64,000 bases of DNA from Ditylenchus dipsaci (taxonomy: Eukaryota > Nematoda > Chromadorea > Rhabditida > Anguinidae), in the NCBI GenBank assembly GCA_004194705.1, contig SADC01001191.1, positions 1 to 64,000 of the forward strand. The letters run 5' to 3'. Positions 1 to 10,935 of this stretch are shown piece after piece. The position numbers were made by a program, and so were the translations under genes. Position 1 is the first letter of the stretch, and each line of letters opens with the position of its first letter. The notes beneath the pieces were generated by a model, which saw only the letters and a program-made list of their open reading frames with translations, made no database searches and was not told the DNA's origin.

Positions 1-97
1 CTAGACAAAAGATCCTCAGAATTTACTTGTAAGAGTAAACAATGCCTGTTGAGAGTGCTGAGTGTGTATTGTTGTTAATATAATAAAACAAGGATCA

Positions 98-138
98 AAT
101 GAATTTACCACCAAAAGTGTGAAAATTCCCGGATAGTG
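98..138. repeat. Left fragment of a foldback MITE split by MULE-1
   Basis: Positions 101-130 (containing ACCACCAAAAGTGTG) are the reverse complement of the repeat arm near 4228-4262. The two pieces are the ends of one foldback element, and MULE-1 (139-4040) lies between them. Confidence 0.6.
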
Positions 139-260
139 ACGTTTAATCACCAAATAGGCAAATGCCCGTTTAGTGACTAAACGTTTAGTCACTAAACGGG
201 CATTTGCTATTTGTGATTTAAACGTCATATATTTCAAATATTTTTGCTCCAATTCAAATG
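139..260 (+). repeat. MULE-1 left terminal inverted repeat
   Basis: Reverse complement of 3916-4040. It begins ACGTTTAATCACCAAATAGG and ends CCAATTCAAATG. Within it, 165-210 forms a self-complementary block around CGTTTAGTCACTAAACG. Confidence 0.85.
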
Positions 261-426
261 TTACAATTCTTTATCATTTTTTGCTCAAACATTCTCGTTC
301 ATTCATTTTCATTCGGTTACTTGTGTCTGGAATTTTTGTCTTCCGTATTTGTGCCTGTTATCTATGCATTCAATACTTTTATTCACGGTTCTTTCTGTTC
401 ATTCATTTCACTTTAGATTTAATGAA

Positions 427-3278
427 ATGTCCGCCAAGAGCATTGCGCAGCAGGAAATCTCCGAAGAAGAACACACCGAGGTATATTTTTTGTTTATGCC
501 AGTTTTTATTTGTTTGTTTCAGCTGAAAGAATTCAAAACGAAAACGTGGAAGGAGACGCACATCGTGGAAAAGCTGCAAGACATCAAGAATGGAGAATTA
601 TCGTTTGAAAGCTTTAGCCAGTACATGAAGGAGCACTACAACCGGACATTTGATGTTACGACGATCAGAAGGCATCTACCGAAAGAGAAGTCAGCCGCAG
701 CCTTTATTCCGCATAGTGACGTTTTGTATGTTGCTTTTTATTATTAACATCTTATTATCATATGAGTTCAGGCTACAAGATACGAAGTTCGGGAATAAAT
801 TGCTAGCCGTCAAAGAAGAATCTCAATATCGTCTCTATATGCTTTTCAAGGAATCCCGTTATCGATGTATCGATTGCTACAAGTATGTTTCTTTTTCACA
901 TAGCTTATTATAAGTTTAACATTTAGTGCCAAAAGCTCCGAAAACATTTTACCGATCGTAAAGCAAGTAGCTGGTGGCCGTTATTCGTTGAACCAAGGAA
1001 CGCATGTCAAGAATTGTCGGCTTCGTGAATATAATGAAATCCTTGCTAGAGATCTGGATCGTGGAGCAAGGGCCAAGGTTATGAACAATGAAAGCAATCC
1101 GCAGCAAGCCTATCAGCAAGCGCAACAAGCAGCTCTTCTCAAGTCAAAAAAAATCGGTGAAAGTGGTCAAGAGAAAGGATCGATCCTCGTCCGTCTGCCA
1201 GCGTGGAACAACCTTCGAAGTCAATACTACCGCTGCCGATCACGAGCCGCCGTTACAGTCCGCAATCCGTTCAAGCTACCGCAGATGTACAAAAGAACAC
1301 ACCGCGCAAATGTTATCGAAGACGATGAAGGGTAATAATTTATAATAATACATCATAAATTTGCATTTGTTTTAGATGGGTGTCGCTATCTACAGAAGAA
1401 CTCGGCCTGGTAATTCTTTGCTCCGAAGCCGATCTCCGAGTTGCTGCCGCTTGCTGCCTACTAATTGGTGATGGGACCTTTGAGCTTTGTCCAAAAGAAT
1501 TTGCGCAGATATACACAATACACGGACTTGTAAGTCTTTCATTGATCTTTATTTTCTAATGTTATTCTTCTAGTACTTTGGAGAATGGATTGCTGTCGCT
1601 ACGGTGCTTATGAAGAATCGTGAACAAGTCTCTTACGCCGCCATCTTCGAACATCTGAAAGTCAAGTGGTCCGAATACGAGGTCAAGCCAGCATTTGAAG
1701 CATTTCACGTCGACTACGAAAAGGCAGAAATGAAAGCACTCATCGAGGCATTCGGAATTCAGGTACCATTTGATCTTTGCAACATCTTTTTCACTTATAT
1801 GTTTAGAAAGTCCGTGGCTGCGCCTTCCACTTTAGCCAGGCTGTTTTGCGCAATGTGAAGAACTGCGGCATTTTCGGGCTTTACATGAACAACAAGGCAT
1901 TCAAGAAACAAATTCGAATGGTGATGGCACTAGCACTGCTACCGAAGGAACAGGCGGTCATGATGTGGGAGGAACTGAAAGGCGAACTGGCAAAATTCGA
2001 GCAAACAGAAGGCTTCCTGGAATATTTTGAGCGACAATGGATACAAATGAGGACTTCGCTTTGGAATTTTTACAAGCTTGAGCACCGGACTACCAACGCG
2101 GCAGAAGCGTATCACTCATTCTTGAAACGGTTGGTCTTACTTGAATAATGTGATTAACCTTTTATATTTTAGGCGGAATGGCTCACTCAGACGGCCAGGA
2201 TTTACGATGCTCTTTCAATTCCTGCAGCAACTACAGTTCCAACAAGCAACAAGAACCATCCAGCTAGCAAACGGTGAAGCGCCAAGGAAGAAGAATCGAA
2301 AATACGCAAAGATAAATGAAAAGATGATGCAACTCTGGAACGCATATGAGGTAATATATATTCAATTTTATTTTATTATATTCCTATCTTATAGGATGAA
2401 ACCAAGGACTTGCTCTCTGTAGATGAAGTGAAGCCGATTGCAAAAGAATTTCTAAGATGTGTCAGTGGGTTCCTCTCGGATGTCGACGAAACTGGCGGAC
2501 GAACGAAGAAAGCAGGCATTGTGGCGAAGAACAGAAGATCCGGGCGCAAGATTAAGTCCAGGAACTACCGACGTATGTCAATCAAACCGCTTTGTGCGAA
2601 GAAGATGAGGAAAAGTGTGCAGCGAAGTTAGTGTTTAATTATTGCTTTGTCTTTATGTCAACTTTTCAGAGGCAAATCATGAAGTCAAGACAAAGCGCAG
2701 GAAGATCAGCCAAAAGTCCGTCGAAATTGTTGGTGAAGTGATGCAGCCGGCTAGCAAACAAATATGGGAAGACGAACCGTGGGAACAGCATCCAATTGTC
2801 GGTGATGGAAATTGCTTGTATCGGTTGGTTCCTTTTACAATTACTTTTATTCACTTTTATTTCAGATCTATCGCGCTGATCAAGTACCGGGACCAAGAAT
2901 TATATGGCCTAGTGCGCGATGATCTGATGAATTACTTGCAAGCACATAAAGATGAAGAATGGAACCGCTGCTTTGTCAATGTGGAGGAATACGTGCAGCA
3001 ACACAGGAAGGACTTCGTCTGGGGAAATGCAACACATCTCATCTTGGCGGCTAGACGTTACGACATGAATTTCGTGATGTTTCAACCAAATGACGACAAG
3101 AACCATTTCGTAAATTATCCAGCAGACTTCACATGGGTTTGTATTTGGGGCTTGTATATTTTATACGAATGTAATTCAGGGCAAAACGGAATTGGATGAA
3201 AGCAAAAAAATCGGATGGATCAGGCTTCAAAAAGACCATTTCGACGTTGTCAGCTTCGATAGAAAAGAAAATGTTTGA
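427..3278 (+). CDS. MULE transposase fused to an OTU cysteine protease domain
   Basis: Twelve exons join in phase: 427-480, 523-725, 772-882, 927-1331, 1376-1529, 1574-1762, 1807-2129, 2173-2350, 2395-2572, 2670-2823, 2866-3136, 3180-3278 (772 aa plus stop). Introns are 41-97 bp with GT donors and TTTCAG, TTTTAG or TATAG acceptors. Exon 9 could instead end at 2626, adding 18 aa in frame. Residues ~86-165 look like a FLYWCH-type finger (YRCIDC, then THVKNC). Residues ~258-480 are a MULE transposase: GDGTF (D ~290), VDYEKAE (D ~355), GCAFHFSQ, and TNAAEAYHS for the candidate third acidic residue. Residues ~640-765 are an OTU protease domain: DGNCLYRS holds the candidate catalytic Cys, WGNATHLILAARRY follows, and HFDVV holds the His. 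No frame break was found. The transposase would cut and move the element; the OTU substrate (ubiquitin or a ubiquitin-like protein) is unknown. Family assignment is firm. Treating both halves as one protein rests on the in-phase splice at 2572/2670. Confidence 0.85.
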
Positions 3279-3420
3279 ATACTTGTTAAATTTTTGTTAA
3301 ATTTGTTGTTATGAAGTTTTGAATAAAATTTATGTTGAACTTGTTGTTAATATTGATTTGATAAGAAGTGAAAATAAATTATAACACTATAAGGCGTGAG
3401 CAACATAATAATTTAAGACA

Positions 3421-3857
3421 TTATAATGGTTCTCTCCTGTTATCGCCCAAATTTTTACTGCCAAAAATCGTTATAGCCAAAACCGTTACATTTTTAATTA
3501 ATTAGTTTGCTACATATGGTTTTTCTAAGTAATTTCGTGGATATTCTCATCTACAAGTTAATACTCAAATTGATGCCAGAGAGACGGGTTATATTTTGAG
3601 CAAAAGGTTGTAAATGATCATGTCTGCAAATTTTACTAAAAACCCAAAAATTTCCGCAATCCAGAACTTTTTTGAGAACTTTTGGGTTTTTAGTAAATTT
3701 TGTAGATATGGTCATTTACAAATTTATGCTCAAAATGATTAAATTTATGCTTAAAAACCATATGTAGCAAACTAATTAATTAAAAATGCAACGGTTTTGG
3801 CTATAACGATTTTTGGCGGTAACAATTTGGGCGATAACAAAGAGAGAGCCATTATAA
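3421..3857. repeat. Long hairpin inside MULE-1
   Basis: The arm at 3421-3535 (TTATAATGGTTCTC, GTTATCGCCC, CAAAAATCGTTATAGCC) is the reverse complement of 3745-3857. It lies between the transposase-OTU stop and the right inverted repeat, so it is either a MITE passenger or a structural part of the element. Confidence 0.8.
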
Positions 3858-3915
3858 TAAAGATACAAAACATTAGACGATCAATTGAAAAATTTAAAAA
3901 ATATAAAGAATGCAG

Positions 3916-4040
3916 CATTTGAATTGGCGCAAAAAAATATTTGAAATATATGACGTTTAATCACTAAACGGGCATTTGCCCGTTTAGTGATTAAACGTTT
4001 AGTCACTAAACAGGCATTTGCCTATTTGGTGATTAAACGT
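3916..4040 (-). repeat. MULE-1 right terminal inverted repeat
   Basis: Reverse complement of 139-260, differing by a few substitutions and short indels. It has the same internal foldback around GTTTAGTGATTAAAC. Confidence 0.85.
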
Positions 4041-4264
4041 ATACGCACCAAATTCCCCACCAAATTACTGAATTTCCCCACCAAATTTTTGAAACGACCA
4101 TATCTCAGTATTTTCTTATCATTTTTTATTTTTTTCAGACCAGCATGCAGCCCTACTCTTTCTAATTTCTAATGAGCCATCATAAGCCTAATATAAGAAA
4201 ACACTGAGATATGGTCGTTTTAAAAATTTGGTGGGGAATTTCACACTTTTGGTGGGAAATTCAC
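4041..4264. repeat. Main part of the foldback MITE invaded by MULE-1
   Basis: Arms 4054-4112 and 4198-4264 pair around AAACGACCATATCTCAGT. They carry a repeated word, CCCCACCAAATT or its complement. The outermost piece of the left arm is found at 98-130, on the far side of MULE-1. Confidence 0.7.
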
Positions 4265-4688
4265 ATACAGCCATAAAACAATTACGAACACAATACCGAA
4301 AAACAAAAAGTTATTTTTGAGGGGTAGAGAGCAAATTTTACTGAAAGAGTGAACAGACATTTTTGGCTTCAAAATGTGTGACAAAATGGGTGTCAATATG
4401 TAAACATTGGGGCCAACAAAATATTGAACAAAAGATTGTTGAAGATAGTATCAACATTTCAGGGTCAACAAAATGTTGACCCCAACTATGGACACTGCCA
4501 AACACTATATTCTACCTAAAACTTACATCGCACAGCACAAAAACAATCACAAACATGATAAAAATGCATATTCACATGAATATATGCGAAAAAAGTAAAA
4601 GTGGGTGTTAAACCTTAAATAAAGTTTAAATCAAGTCAAACTTCACCCAATTTAAATTAAGACTTTACCCAATTTAAAGTTTAAATTA
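4265..4688. other. No gene seen; AT-rich with a TTTAAA word array
   Basis: No conserved reading frame. From about 4605, and resuming after 4785 to about 4990, the sequence is rich in GTTTAAATT and CCTTAAAT words in both orientations. This looks like a degenerate word-repeat element, into which a hAT-like MITE inserted at 4689. Confidence 0.45.
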
Positions 4689-4777
4689 GAGTTGTAGAAA
4701 TTCCCGGAAATAGAAAACCCGGGAATATTCCCGGAACATTGGGAATATTCCGGGAATATTCCCATTGTACAACCCTA
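4689..4777. mobile_element. 89-bp hAT-like MITE, word ATTCCCGG
   Basis: Ends TAGAGTTGTA and TACAACCCTA are inverted. It is flanked by a perfect 8-bp duplication GTTTAAAT (4681-4688 and 4778-4785). The interior repeats GGGAATATTCCCGG-type words. The 8-bp duplication and TAGGG-type ends fit the hAT superfamily. Confidence 0.8.
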
Positions 4778-5049
4778 GTTTAAATTTTAAAACAAAAAAT
4801 TTGACCGAACATTGTAAAGTTTAAATTGGATGAGGCTAATGTTTAAATAAATTTTAAATAAATCTTAACTTCACACACTATTCACTTTTCCAGGTTAGGT
4901 TGAAGTTTAAATTGACTTTGAATCCTATTTAAACCTTAACATTACCCCATTTCTACCTTACCTTACCCTATTTAAACTCAAACCCGAGTTCCCGTGGAAA
5001 TAAACCCGGCTTTTTAAAATACATGCCTTCCCAAAGATATGCTCCAAAT

Positions 5050-5258
5050 ATTTAAAGGAGCCAATTCAAATTTTTCTTAATCATTGAACTTCTGTACGGA
5101 TTTTTCTACTTGATTTTTAACAATACTGTACCTACAATCAAATCTGAGGCCATATTTGATGAAACCAAGCTGAAAAATCAGTATAGAAGTTAATGATTCA
5201 GAAATTTTTGGAATAGGCGCAAAAATTGAGAACGGGTGAGCATGCCCTTTAAAAAACA
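5050..5258. repeat. Degenerate copy of the TTTAAAGG hairpin family
   Basis: Contains ATTTAAAGG, AATCATTGAACTTCTGTACG and GAGCATGCCCTTTAAA. These match the clean copies at 52555-52786 and 61569-61799. The copy is diverged and no target duplication is visible. Confidence 0.55.
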
Positions 5259-5411
5259 GAGGCATATTTGCCAGAAAAGAAACTCCCAAGAAACAACAAA
5301 GTGAAAGGTGAAATTGGCACAGAAATTTGCACCCACCCTTGTTTACAGTCGAAAAAGCATACGCACCCAACTATGACCCTCAATATCGTTTATTCCTCTA
5401 TCCCCTAAACC

Positions 5412-6054
5412 TAGGGTTGGTCAATGGTACTAATACCGGTATTCGTACCGGCATTTCATTACTAAATATATTTTAACATTTCATTGAGACCGGGATGTGA
5501 AATGTCGGTATTTTAAAATTAATTAATAATGTTTTTTTGAAGGGAGACCAAGTCAAAAAAGTAGGGTTGTCGACTCGACCGGTCGATTTCGACTTTTAAG
5601 GTCGAAAAGTCGAAATTTTCGACTTTCGACCTTCGACTCGACCCGACCGGTCGAAAATTTCGACTTTCGACCTTCGACTCGACCGACCGGTCGAAAATTT
5701 CGACTTTCGACCTTCGACTCGACCCGACCGGTCGAAAATTTCGACTTTCGACCTTCCATCGACTCGACCGGTCGAAAATTTCGACCGGTCGACAACCCTA
5801 CAAAAAAGTAAAAAATTTCCAAAAATGTTCAAAAATTTGAAAATTTCAAGTTTTTCGTACGATATGTATGCATAAACGCGGATAGTATATGATAGTATGC
5901 TAATATATGCGCAAATAGTGAAATAATAAAAATTCACTTTTTTCACTTTACGCCCTGGCCTCCTTTTAACTATTTGGTAACAAAAATACCGAAAAATACC
6001 AGTTTCCGGTATTAATACCGGGAAAACAAAACACCAGTATTTTGCCCCACCCTA
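5412..6054. mobile_element. hAT-like MITE, word TACCGGTATT, hosting a second MITE
   Basis: The left end TAGGGTTGGTCAATGG and right end CCCCACCCTA are imperfect inverted repeats. Both subterminal regions repeat TACCGGTATT and AATACCGG. Flanking octamers CCTAAACC and CCTCAAAC agree at 6 of 8 positions. A 239-bp element of related type sits inside it at 5562-5800. Confidence 0.6.
5562..5800. mobile_element. hAT-like MITE made of GTCGACCGG/TTTCGAC words
   Basis: Ends TAGGGTTGTCGA and TCGACAACCCTA are inverted, with a perfect 8-bp duplication CAAAAAAG (5554-5561 and 5801-5808). The body is about four tandem units of ~54 bp built from CGACCGGTCGAAAATTTCGA and CTTTCGACCTTCGA. Open frames across it are only translations of the tandem unit. 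Confidence 0.85.
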
Positions 6055-6386
6055 CCTCAAACGTTCTGCTGACTGCAAACAATTGCCTACCTGTAACGAT
6101 TACCTTGGGCGGTCCCCAGTCAAATGTCTTACTGGATGTGTGTGATAAAAACCCTTGCTCTTACCCAGGAGAAAAACTTTATTGTCCACAACAAACAGAG
6201 AAGTCTAATGAGTCAGCAGTGTACAAATGCAAGACAGATAATAAAAATATGTTATGATATTATCCGACGCGAGAGGGGGAATTTTTCTGGCATGAGCTCC
6301 TCTTGCTCCTACGAGTGTTCAACGGTGTGACGGGATCTAAAATAATGATGAGCATAAAAAAGTTCTGTAATAATCTACCTTTGCGC
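6055..6386. other. 3' flank of ddi-1; possible orphan Cys-rich exon
   Basis: On the plus strand, 6121-6232 reads as a cysteine-containing stretch (CDKNPC, LYCPQQ, YKCK) after a CCCCAG acceptor-like site. It could be an exon of an extracellular protein, but no partner exon was found. The rest shows nothing. Confidence 0.25.
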
Positions 6387-7770
6387 TTAGTCGTTTCTGT
6401 TTCTTTTTATGAAGTCTACCTCGCTTACGAAAGGTGCTTCAGTCCCATCAGCAAATCGCAAAACTCCTTTCTTCAGATCGATATGGCATTGATGGCGGCG
6501 CAGCTAAAGTCAACGAAGTCTTAATTGGATTCCCACATGCCGAAAGGGTCCTACCACATCCAATCAAAGAGGATATCCATGTCGCGATCGCCAATGACAT
6601 CGAAAGAACACGGAAAGATGTTTCCTCCACTTGAACCTGACCTAAAACAGTAAATTTTTCACAAAGTAATCAAGTAGCAAAAAGGCATATAATATTTACA
6701 TGAATGAATACGCCCACAAACTTTGACTTCCACCTATACCAATGGCAGTTAAGCGATAACGTGTGTCAACCAAACGACTGATGTTGCAGCGCTTTGCACA
6801 GGACTCGGAAAGAATAGAACCCTGAGCACCTGTAAGAGGGGTGAAAAGACTTAAAAAATAAACAGCTAATATCCAACAAACCGGAGTCGATGAACGCACA
6901 ACTGGATGATTGTTGATCTTCATACGAATGTAGAGCATGTGGACTGGACAAAACTGGGATGAACAATGAACGGGACTTTTCGTGTGTGTTTAAATTAAAA
7001 TGACTCACGCTTCCGGCATATGTTCCATGGCGAACTGATGAGTGAAATCAATGTTGTCCCTATCAATCTGTCGGCTATGAATCGCTGACCTTCTTCACTG
7101 TTTTCATCGTGCATCAATCTAAGTTTCTGGATTTGATCAGTTTTATGCTTCAGATAGGCTTGGAAAAACGCCTCTACAATATGTAAAATGCTTAAGCCAT
7201 TCACATGATAGAAAAAATTGAACCGAATTTGTTGGATCTCTTTCGTAGGCAAGAGCCAGTTCAGGAGCGTCAGAACGGAGACCATCAAGATAAGCAGAAT
7301 TTTCAAAGAGTCAAAAATATTCCTGGCCTTTCGCTTATCACGCTGAACGCTCGAATGACTGTTTGGTAATTTTATACCTCGACTAGATGGAAACGAGAGA
7401 AGTATGTCTGGCTTCGAAAAAACTGGGCAGATGATGGCTGACTTTGAACGGTTGACCCTTGATGCTGACTTTGCTGAGGAGGCACTTGCTCGATACTGAC
7501 AGCATCACCATCGCTCGTCCGAATTCCTAAAATGACCGCATAACATTGTAGAATAAATATAAGTATAATGGAACACCTTTATTGGCTTTGGCATAGTCAT
7601 TACCGACAATCCAATAGTGGCTCCATTAAAAACCAGACGAATATCAGCAGGAGGAACAGTAACCAAGGCGGGATTTCAATGAGGCAAAGACCAACGAAGT
7701 TTTCAAGCTCCATATCCGGCGAAATCTCAATACAAGTCACTTGCTCGCCATAGACAATTGTTAGTAGCAT
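6387..7770 (-). CDS. ddi-1: DDI1-type ubiquitin-like/aspartic protease, with frame breaks
   Basis: DDI1 is a proteasome shuttle and retroviral-fold aspartic protease; in nematodes its homologue processes the SKN-1A/Nrf1 factor. Start ATG at 7770-7768; stop TAA at 6389-6387. In order: a ubiquitin-like N-terminus (MLLTI..., 7604-7770), a Gln/Ser linker (7378-7526), a helical domain (SEEGQRFIADR, then IDFTHQFAMEHMPEA, up to 7009), then the protease domain with MLYIRMKINNHPVV and the catalytic FIDSG/AQ split by an intron. RCNISRLVD, MDILFGLD and QCHIDLKKGVLRF follow. Introns end in TTTTAG, ACAG or CCCAG. About seven one-base breaks interrupt the frame, for example near 6563, 6600, 6894 and 7055. 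Each is repaired by adding one base, mostly to a homopolymer, and family residues continue on both sides. I read these as consensus errors; a pseudogene is the alternative. Confidence 0.8.
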
Positions 7771-8208
7771 TTATTCGCTGGAATGGCTAAAATAGCAAAA
7801 AGAAAAAAGGGTAATATTTAATTCTGCCCCTTAATTGCTGAAAAATGCCCCCTAATTCGAAAAAATGCCCCCTAATTTGAATTGCCCCCTAAATTATAGG
7901 GATGAGCATTTATGTCTATTTAGTATAAAGTTAGGACGGCTATCGATTACCGACGGTCAATCAATTTTTTTTTGAAATTTTGATCAAAATCGTCATTTTC
8001 AGGGCAAAGTTTCTGGAAAGTCGACCCTAATGTCAAAATCTCATCCTGAATACAAATCCGTTGAGATCAGCCCCCATATTCATAATCACTATCGGACTAT
8101 CGATAGGATAATTATCCGGATGGTATCGGATAAAATTCTATCGATAGTGATTATGAATATGGGGGCAGATCAAAATAATTTTTATGGGCTGAGATATCCA
8201 TTAAAATA

Positions 8209-9839
8209 CAGTCGACGCTCTCCATAACGGACCCGAAGGGACCGGGCTCAGCCGTCCGTTATGAGAACGTCCATTATGGAGAGCCGATTTTTCTACACAA
8301 ATAATTTTGTCCGTTATAGAGAGCTTAGAATACTAAGTCTGGGTTTAAAAGTTCATTCATTCAAAAAAAACAGAAAAAAAACTGGTACACATGATATACT
8401 TCAAAAATTTTTTCTGATACATAGCGAAAAGGGCAACTTTCTAGACGTGACCCCCAATAACCCCCCCCCCACCAAATACCCCCCTAAATTCAAAATAATT
8501 TTTGTCCTGGAAGGAAAAATGAAATTTTTTTTATGGAAACAGATGTTGTACCCGGCCAAGGGGTTGGCCGCTCCGCGGCCAAGACCAGCACACTCCACAT
8601 TGCAAGAAATTGGGGAAAATAATGTTACAGCTCAAAAAATTTCATTTTCCTTCCAGGACAAAAATTATTTTGAATTTAGGGGGTTATTTGAGGGCGGTTA
8701 TCAGGACTGTTTAAGCGCCGGCTACCCGGCAGAGCGCCGGCTTAGCGCCGGCGCTCCGCCGGCGCTTACGGCGCCACCGGCATACCTGATTATGACATTC
8801 ACATTATTCAATACTGCTTTTCAAAAAATTATTATACTCTTGCGTTTATATTCAATAAAATCCGCACTGTTATTTTCCAAGCAGTGAAGTTAAAGAACAG
8901 TAAAAATAATGATTATTAACGGTATCCGAGATAACCACTACTTGCGCCAGTGTATAAGCGCCGGCGCTAACTTTGAACCCGGCGGAGCGCCGGCTAAGCG
9001 CCGGCGCTTAGTTGGCGCCGGCGCTAATTCTTAACCCGGCGAAGCGCCGGCTAAGCGCCGGCGCCGTAAGCGCCGGCGCTTAGCTGGCGCCGGCGCTAAT
9101 TGTGAACCCGGCGCAGCGCCGGCTTAGCGCCGGCGTTCCGCCGGCGCTGAACAATCCTGGCGGTTATTTGGTGGTGGGGGGGGGTTTATTTGGGGGTTTT
9201 CACGAACTTTCTAAGGTCACAAGCTTAACATCACCCATGACTTTTTCGAGACTAATACACAGACACCTTTGTTTCAATCTTTTTTATTATATTAAAAAGT
9301 AGACATATATCATAAACATACTTTTTTAAGTTTTCTTTTAGAAATCCGAGTACAGATAAGTCGAAAGTCTGTGCTTTATTTTCTCATCTAAATTGTTTTT
9401 GTTTTCTGCTGATTTGATGATATTTTTTCTCCTGCAGCAAGATGACAAGTCGCTTTTTTCTAGGAGTAGCCATCTTGCTGCCGAAACAAAACATATCATT
9501 TAGTGGCAACGATAACATAAAAACGGTATCAAAAGGTAAGAGCAACATTTTTACAAAAAAAAGCCTTTCTAAGCCAAAAATAGATTGCATTTGTGAAAAT
9601 CGGCTGAACATTTTCGTGCTAAGGCACAATTTTTTGTTGAAATATGAGCGAATATATAGTCAGTCCGTTATGGAGAGAGTCATTTATTTAGTGGGGACCG
9701 GCATTTCTGTCCGTTATAAAGAGCGTCCGTTATGTAGAACGTTCCTTCCAGTCAATTTCAATAGAAACCAACCAAACCAAATTTTCTGTCCGTTATGGAG
9801 AGCTGTCCGTTATGGAGGGGTTATGGAGAGCGTCGACTG
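8209..9839. mobile_element. pogo-like element, word CCATAACGGACC
   Basis: Starts CAGTCGACGCTC and ends GAGCGTCGACTG. TA dinucleotides lie outside both ends (8207-8208, 9840-9841). The word TCCGTTATGGAGAG recurs several times in both orientations at each end, separated by GGGACCGGGC on the left. Tc1/mariner-pogo elements duplicate TA and some have such internally repeated ends. No transposase is present. Confidence 0.75.
8436..9212. repeat. C-run hairpin with GCGCCGGCGC word blocks
   Basis: Arms TGACCCCCAATAACCCC and GGGGTTTATTTGGGGGTTTT pair across ~700 bp. Between them, 8714-8776 and 8958-9155 are built from GCGCCGGCGC and GCCGGCTTAGCGCC words. These local GC islands are repeat sequence, not a promoter. 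Confidence 0.7.
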
Positions 9840-10195
9840 TAGGTAAATGGTGCCAAATTCCTGCTCTATCTACTCAAATAGCTATATATTCAGCCATAAA
9901 AATTATTTTGATCTGATCTCAACGGATTCAGGATGAGATTTTGGTATTACGGTCGAGTTCCAGAAACTTTTGTCCTGAAAATTGACGATTTTGATCAAAA
10001 ATTAAAAAAAAATTCATTGACCGTCGGTAATCGATATTTTTACCTAAAATTAGACCTATCGTAGACCTATTTTTAGGTCTAAAAATAGACCCGCCAAATT
10101 TGAGTTAGACCCTTAGACCTTAGGTCTAAATTAGACCTAAGGTCTAATTCAATTGGCGGGTCTTAATAAGACCTAAATGCTCATCCCTGCCCTAA

Positions 10196-10935
10196 TTACT
10201 GAAAAATGCCCCCTAATTGCTGAAAAATGCCCCCTAATTGCTGAAAAATGCCCCCTAATTTTCTCTCTCATCGTTTTTTAGTCAAAATTTCGCGGGAATT
10301 TAAATTTTTCAGTCAAAAAGTAACTTGGATTGGTCATAATCCCACTCCGGAATGGCCAGAACCTCTTGAAAGGGCGGGGTTTACTAAAGGGGAGTATACT
10401 TTCTGCGAAAATTCGGTTGAGCACATCAGAATTCCGGCCGATCGGCTGAATCACTCAGAATTTCATCCGGAACTCGATTCTCAACCATCTTAAACGCCCT
10501 AAACCATGCCAAACTGCTCCAGACCAGTATCTAACTACCCTAAATCAGTGCTTAGCGGCGTTTTAGATAGTTGAGAATGCTTCAGGGTGAAATTCTGAGC
10601 GATTCAGCCGATCGGACTGGAATTCTGATCCGCCCAATCGAATTTTCGCAAAAAGTATACTCCCCCTTCAGTAAACCCCCGAAAAACTAACTTTAAGGAG
10701 GTTCTGGCCATTCCGGAGTGGGATTATGACCAATCCAAGTTACTTTTTGACTGAAAAATTAAAATTCCCGCGAAATTTTGAGTAAAACGATGAGAAAGAA
10801 AATTAGGGGGCATTTTTCAGCAATTAGGGGGCATTTTTCAGCAATTAGGGGCATTTTTCCATAAGGGGGCATTTTTCCATAATTAGGGGGCAATTTAAAT
10901 TAGGGGGCATTTTTCAGTAATTAGGGGCAAAATAA
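10196..10935. repeat. Long hairpin with CCCCCTAATT arms
   Basis: 10196-10480 is largely the reverse complement of 10590-10935. Shared blocks include TGGTCATAATCCCACTCC, GAATGGCCAGAACCTC and AGTATACT. A diverged part of the same family lies at 42890-43060. Confidence 0.75.

Larger units (their letters stand above)
139..4040 (+). mobile_element. Complete Mutator-like element (MULE-1) carrying a transposase-OTU gene
   Basis: The element is bounded by inverted repeats at 139-260 and 3916-4040 that match almost base for base over about 122 bp. Each end is itself a hairpin built around the word GTTTAGTGACTAAAC and the box CAAATGCCCGTTTAGTG, so the ends can fold alone or pair with each other. Inside are a 12-exon gene (427-3278) and a separate 437-bp hairpin (3421-3857). 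Flanking bases (GGATAGTG on the left, ATACGCAC on the right) do not form a clean 8-10 bp target duplication. The insertion lies inside another foldback MITE whose halves remain at 98-138 and 4041-4264. Near-identical ends and an open gene suggest a recent and possibly still competent element. Confidence 0.85.
7896..10188. mobile_element. hAT-like element with TAGGGATGAGCATTTA ends
   Basis: The left end TAGGGATGAGCATTTA and the right end TAAATGCTCATCCCT are inverted. Subterminal blocks (CGATTACCGACGGTCAAT, TTTTGATCAAAATCGTC) are also inverted, at ~7946-8000 and ~9975-10040. The right side adds AGACCTA/TAGGTCT words. The same terminus recurs at 45876, and a related block lies at 63350-63530. 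No clean target duplication is visible. A pogo-like element occupies its centre. Confidence 0.6.

Noticed and set aside
6448..6630. Plus-strand frame 6434-6634 (VNEVLIGFPHAERVLPHP) as a separate gene
   Set aside because: It is antisense to the DDI1 protease exon, which has clear family residues in the minus frames.
6882..6890. Retroviral protease motif DSG as evidence for a retroelement
   Set aside because: DDI1 carries this fold natively. There is no reverse transcriptase, integrase or LTR nearby.
8261..8887. 208-codon plus-strand frame
   Set aside because: It runs across the pogo-like element, the C-run hairpin and GCGCCGGCGC words. There is no conserved motif, and the composition follows the repeats.
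8700..9160. GC-rich stretch as a CpG-island promoter
   Set aside because: The GC content comes entirely from GCGCCGGCGC word repeats inside a hairpin.
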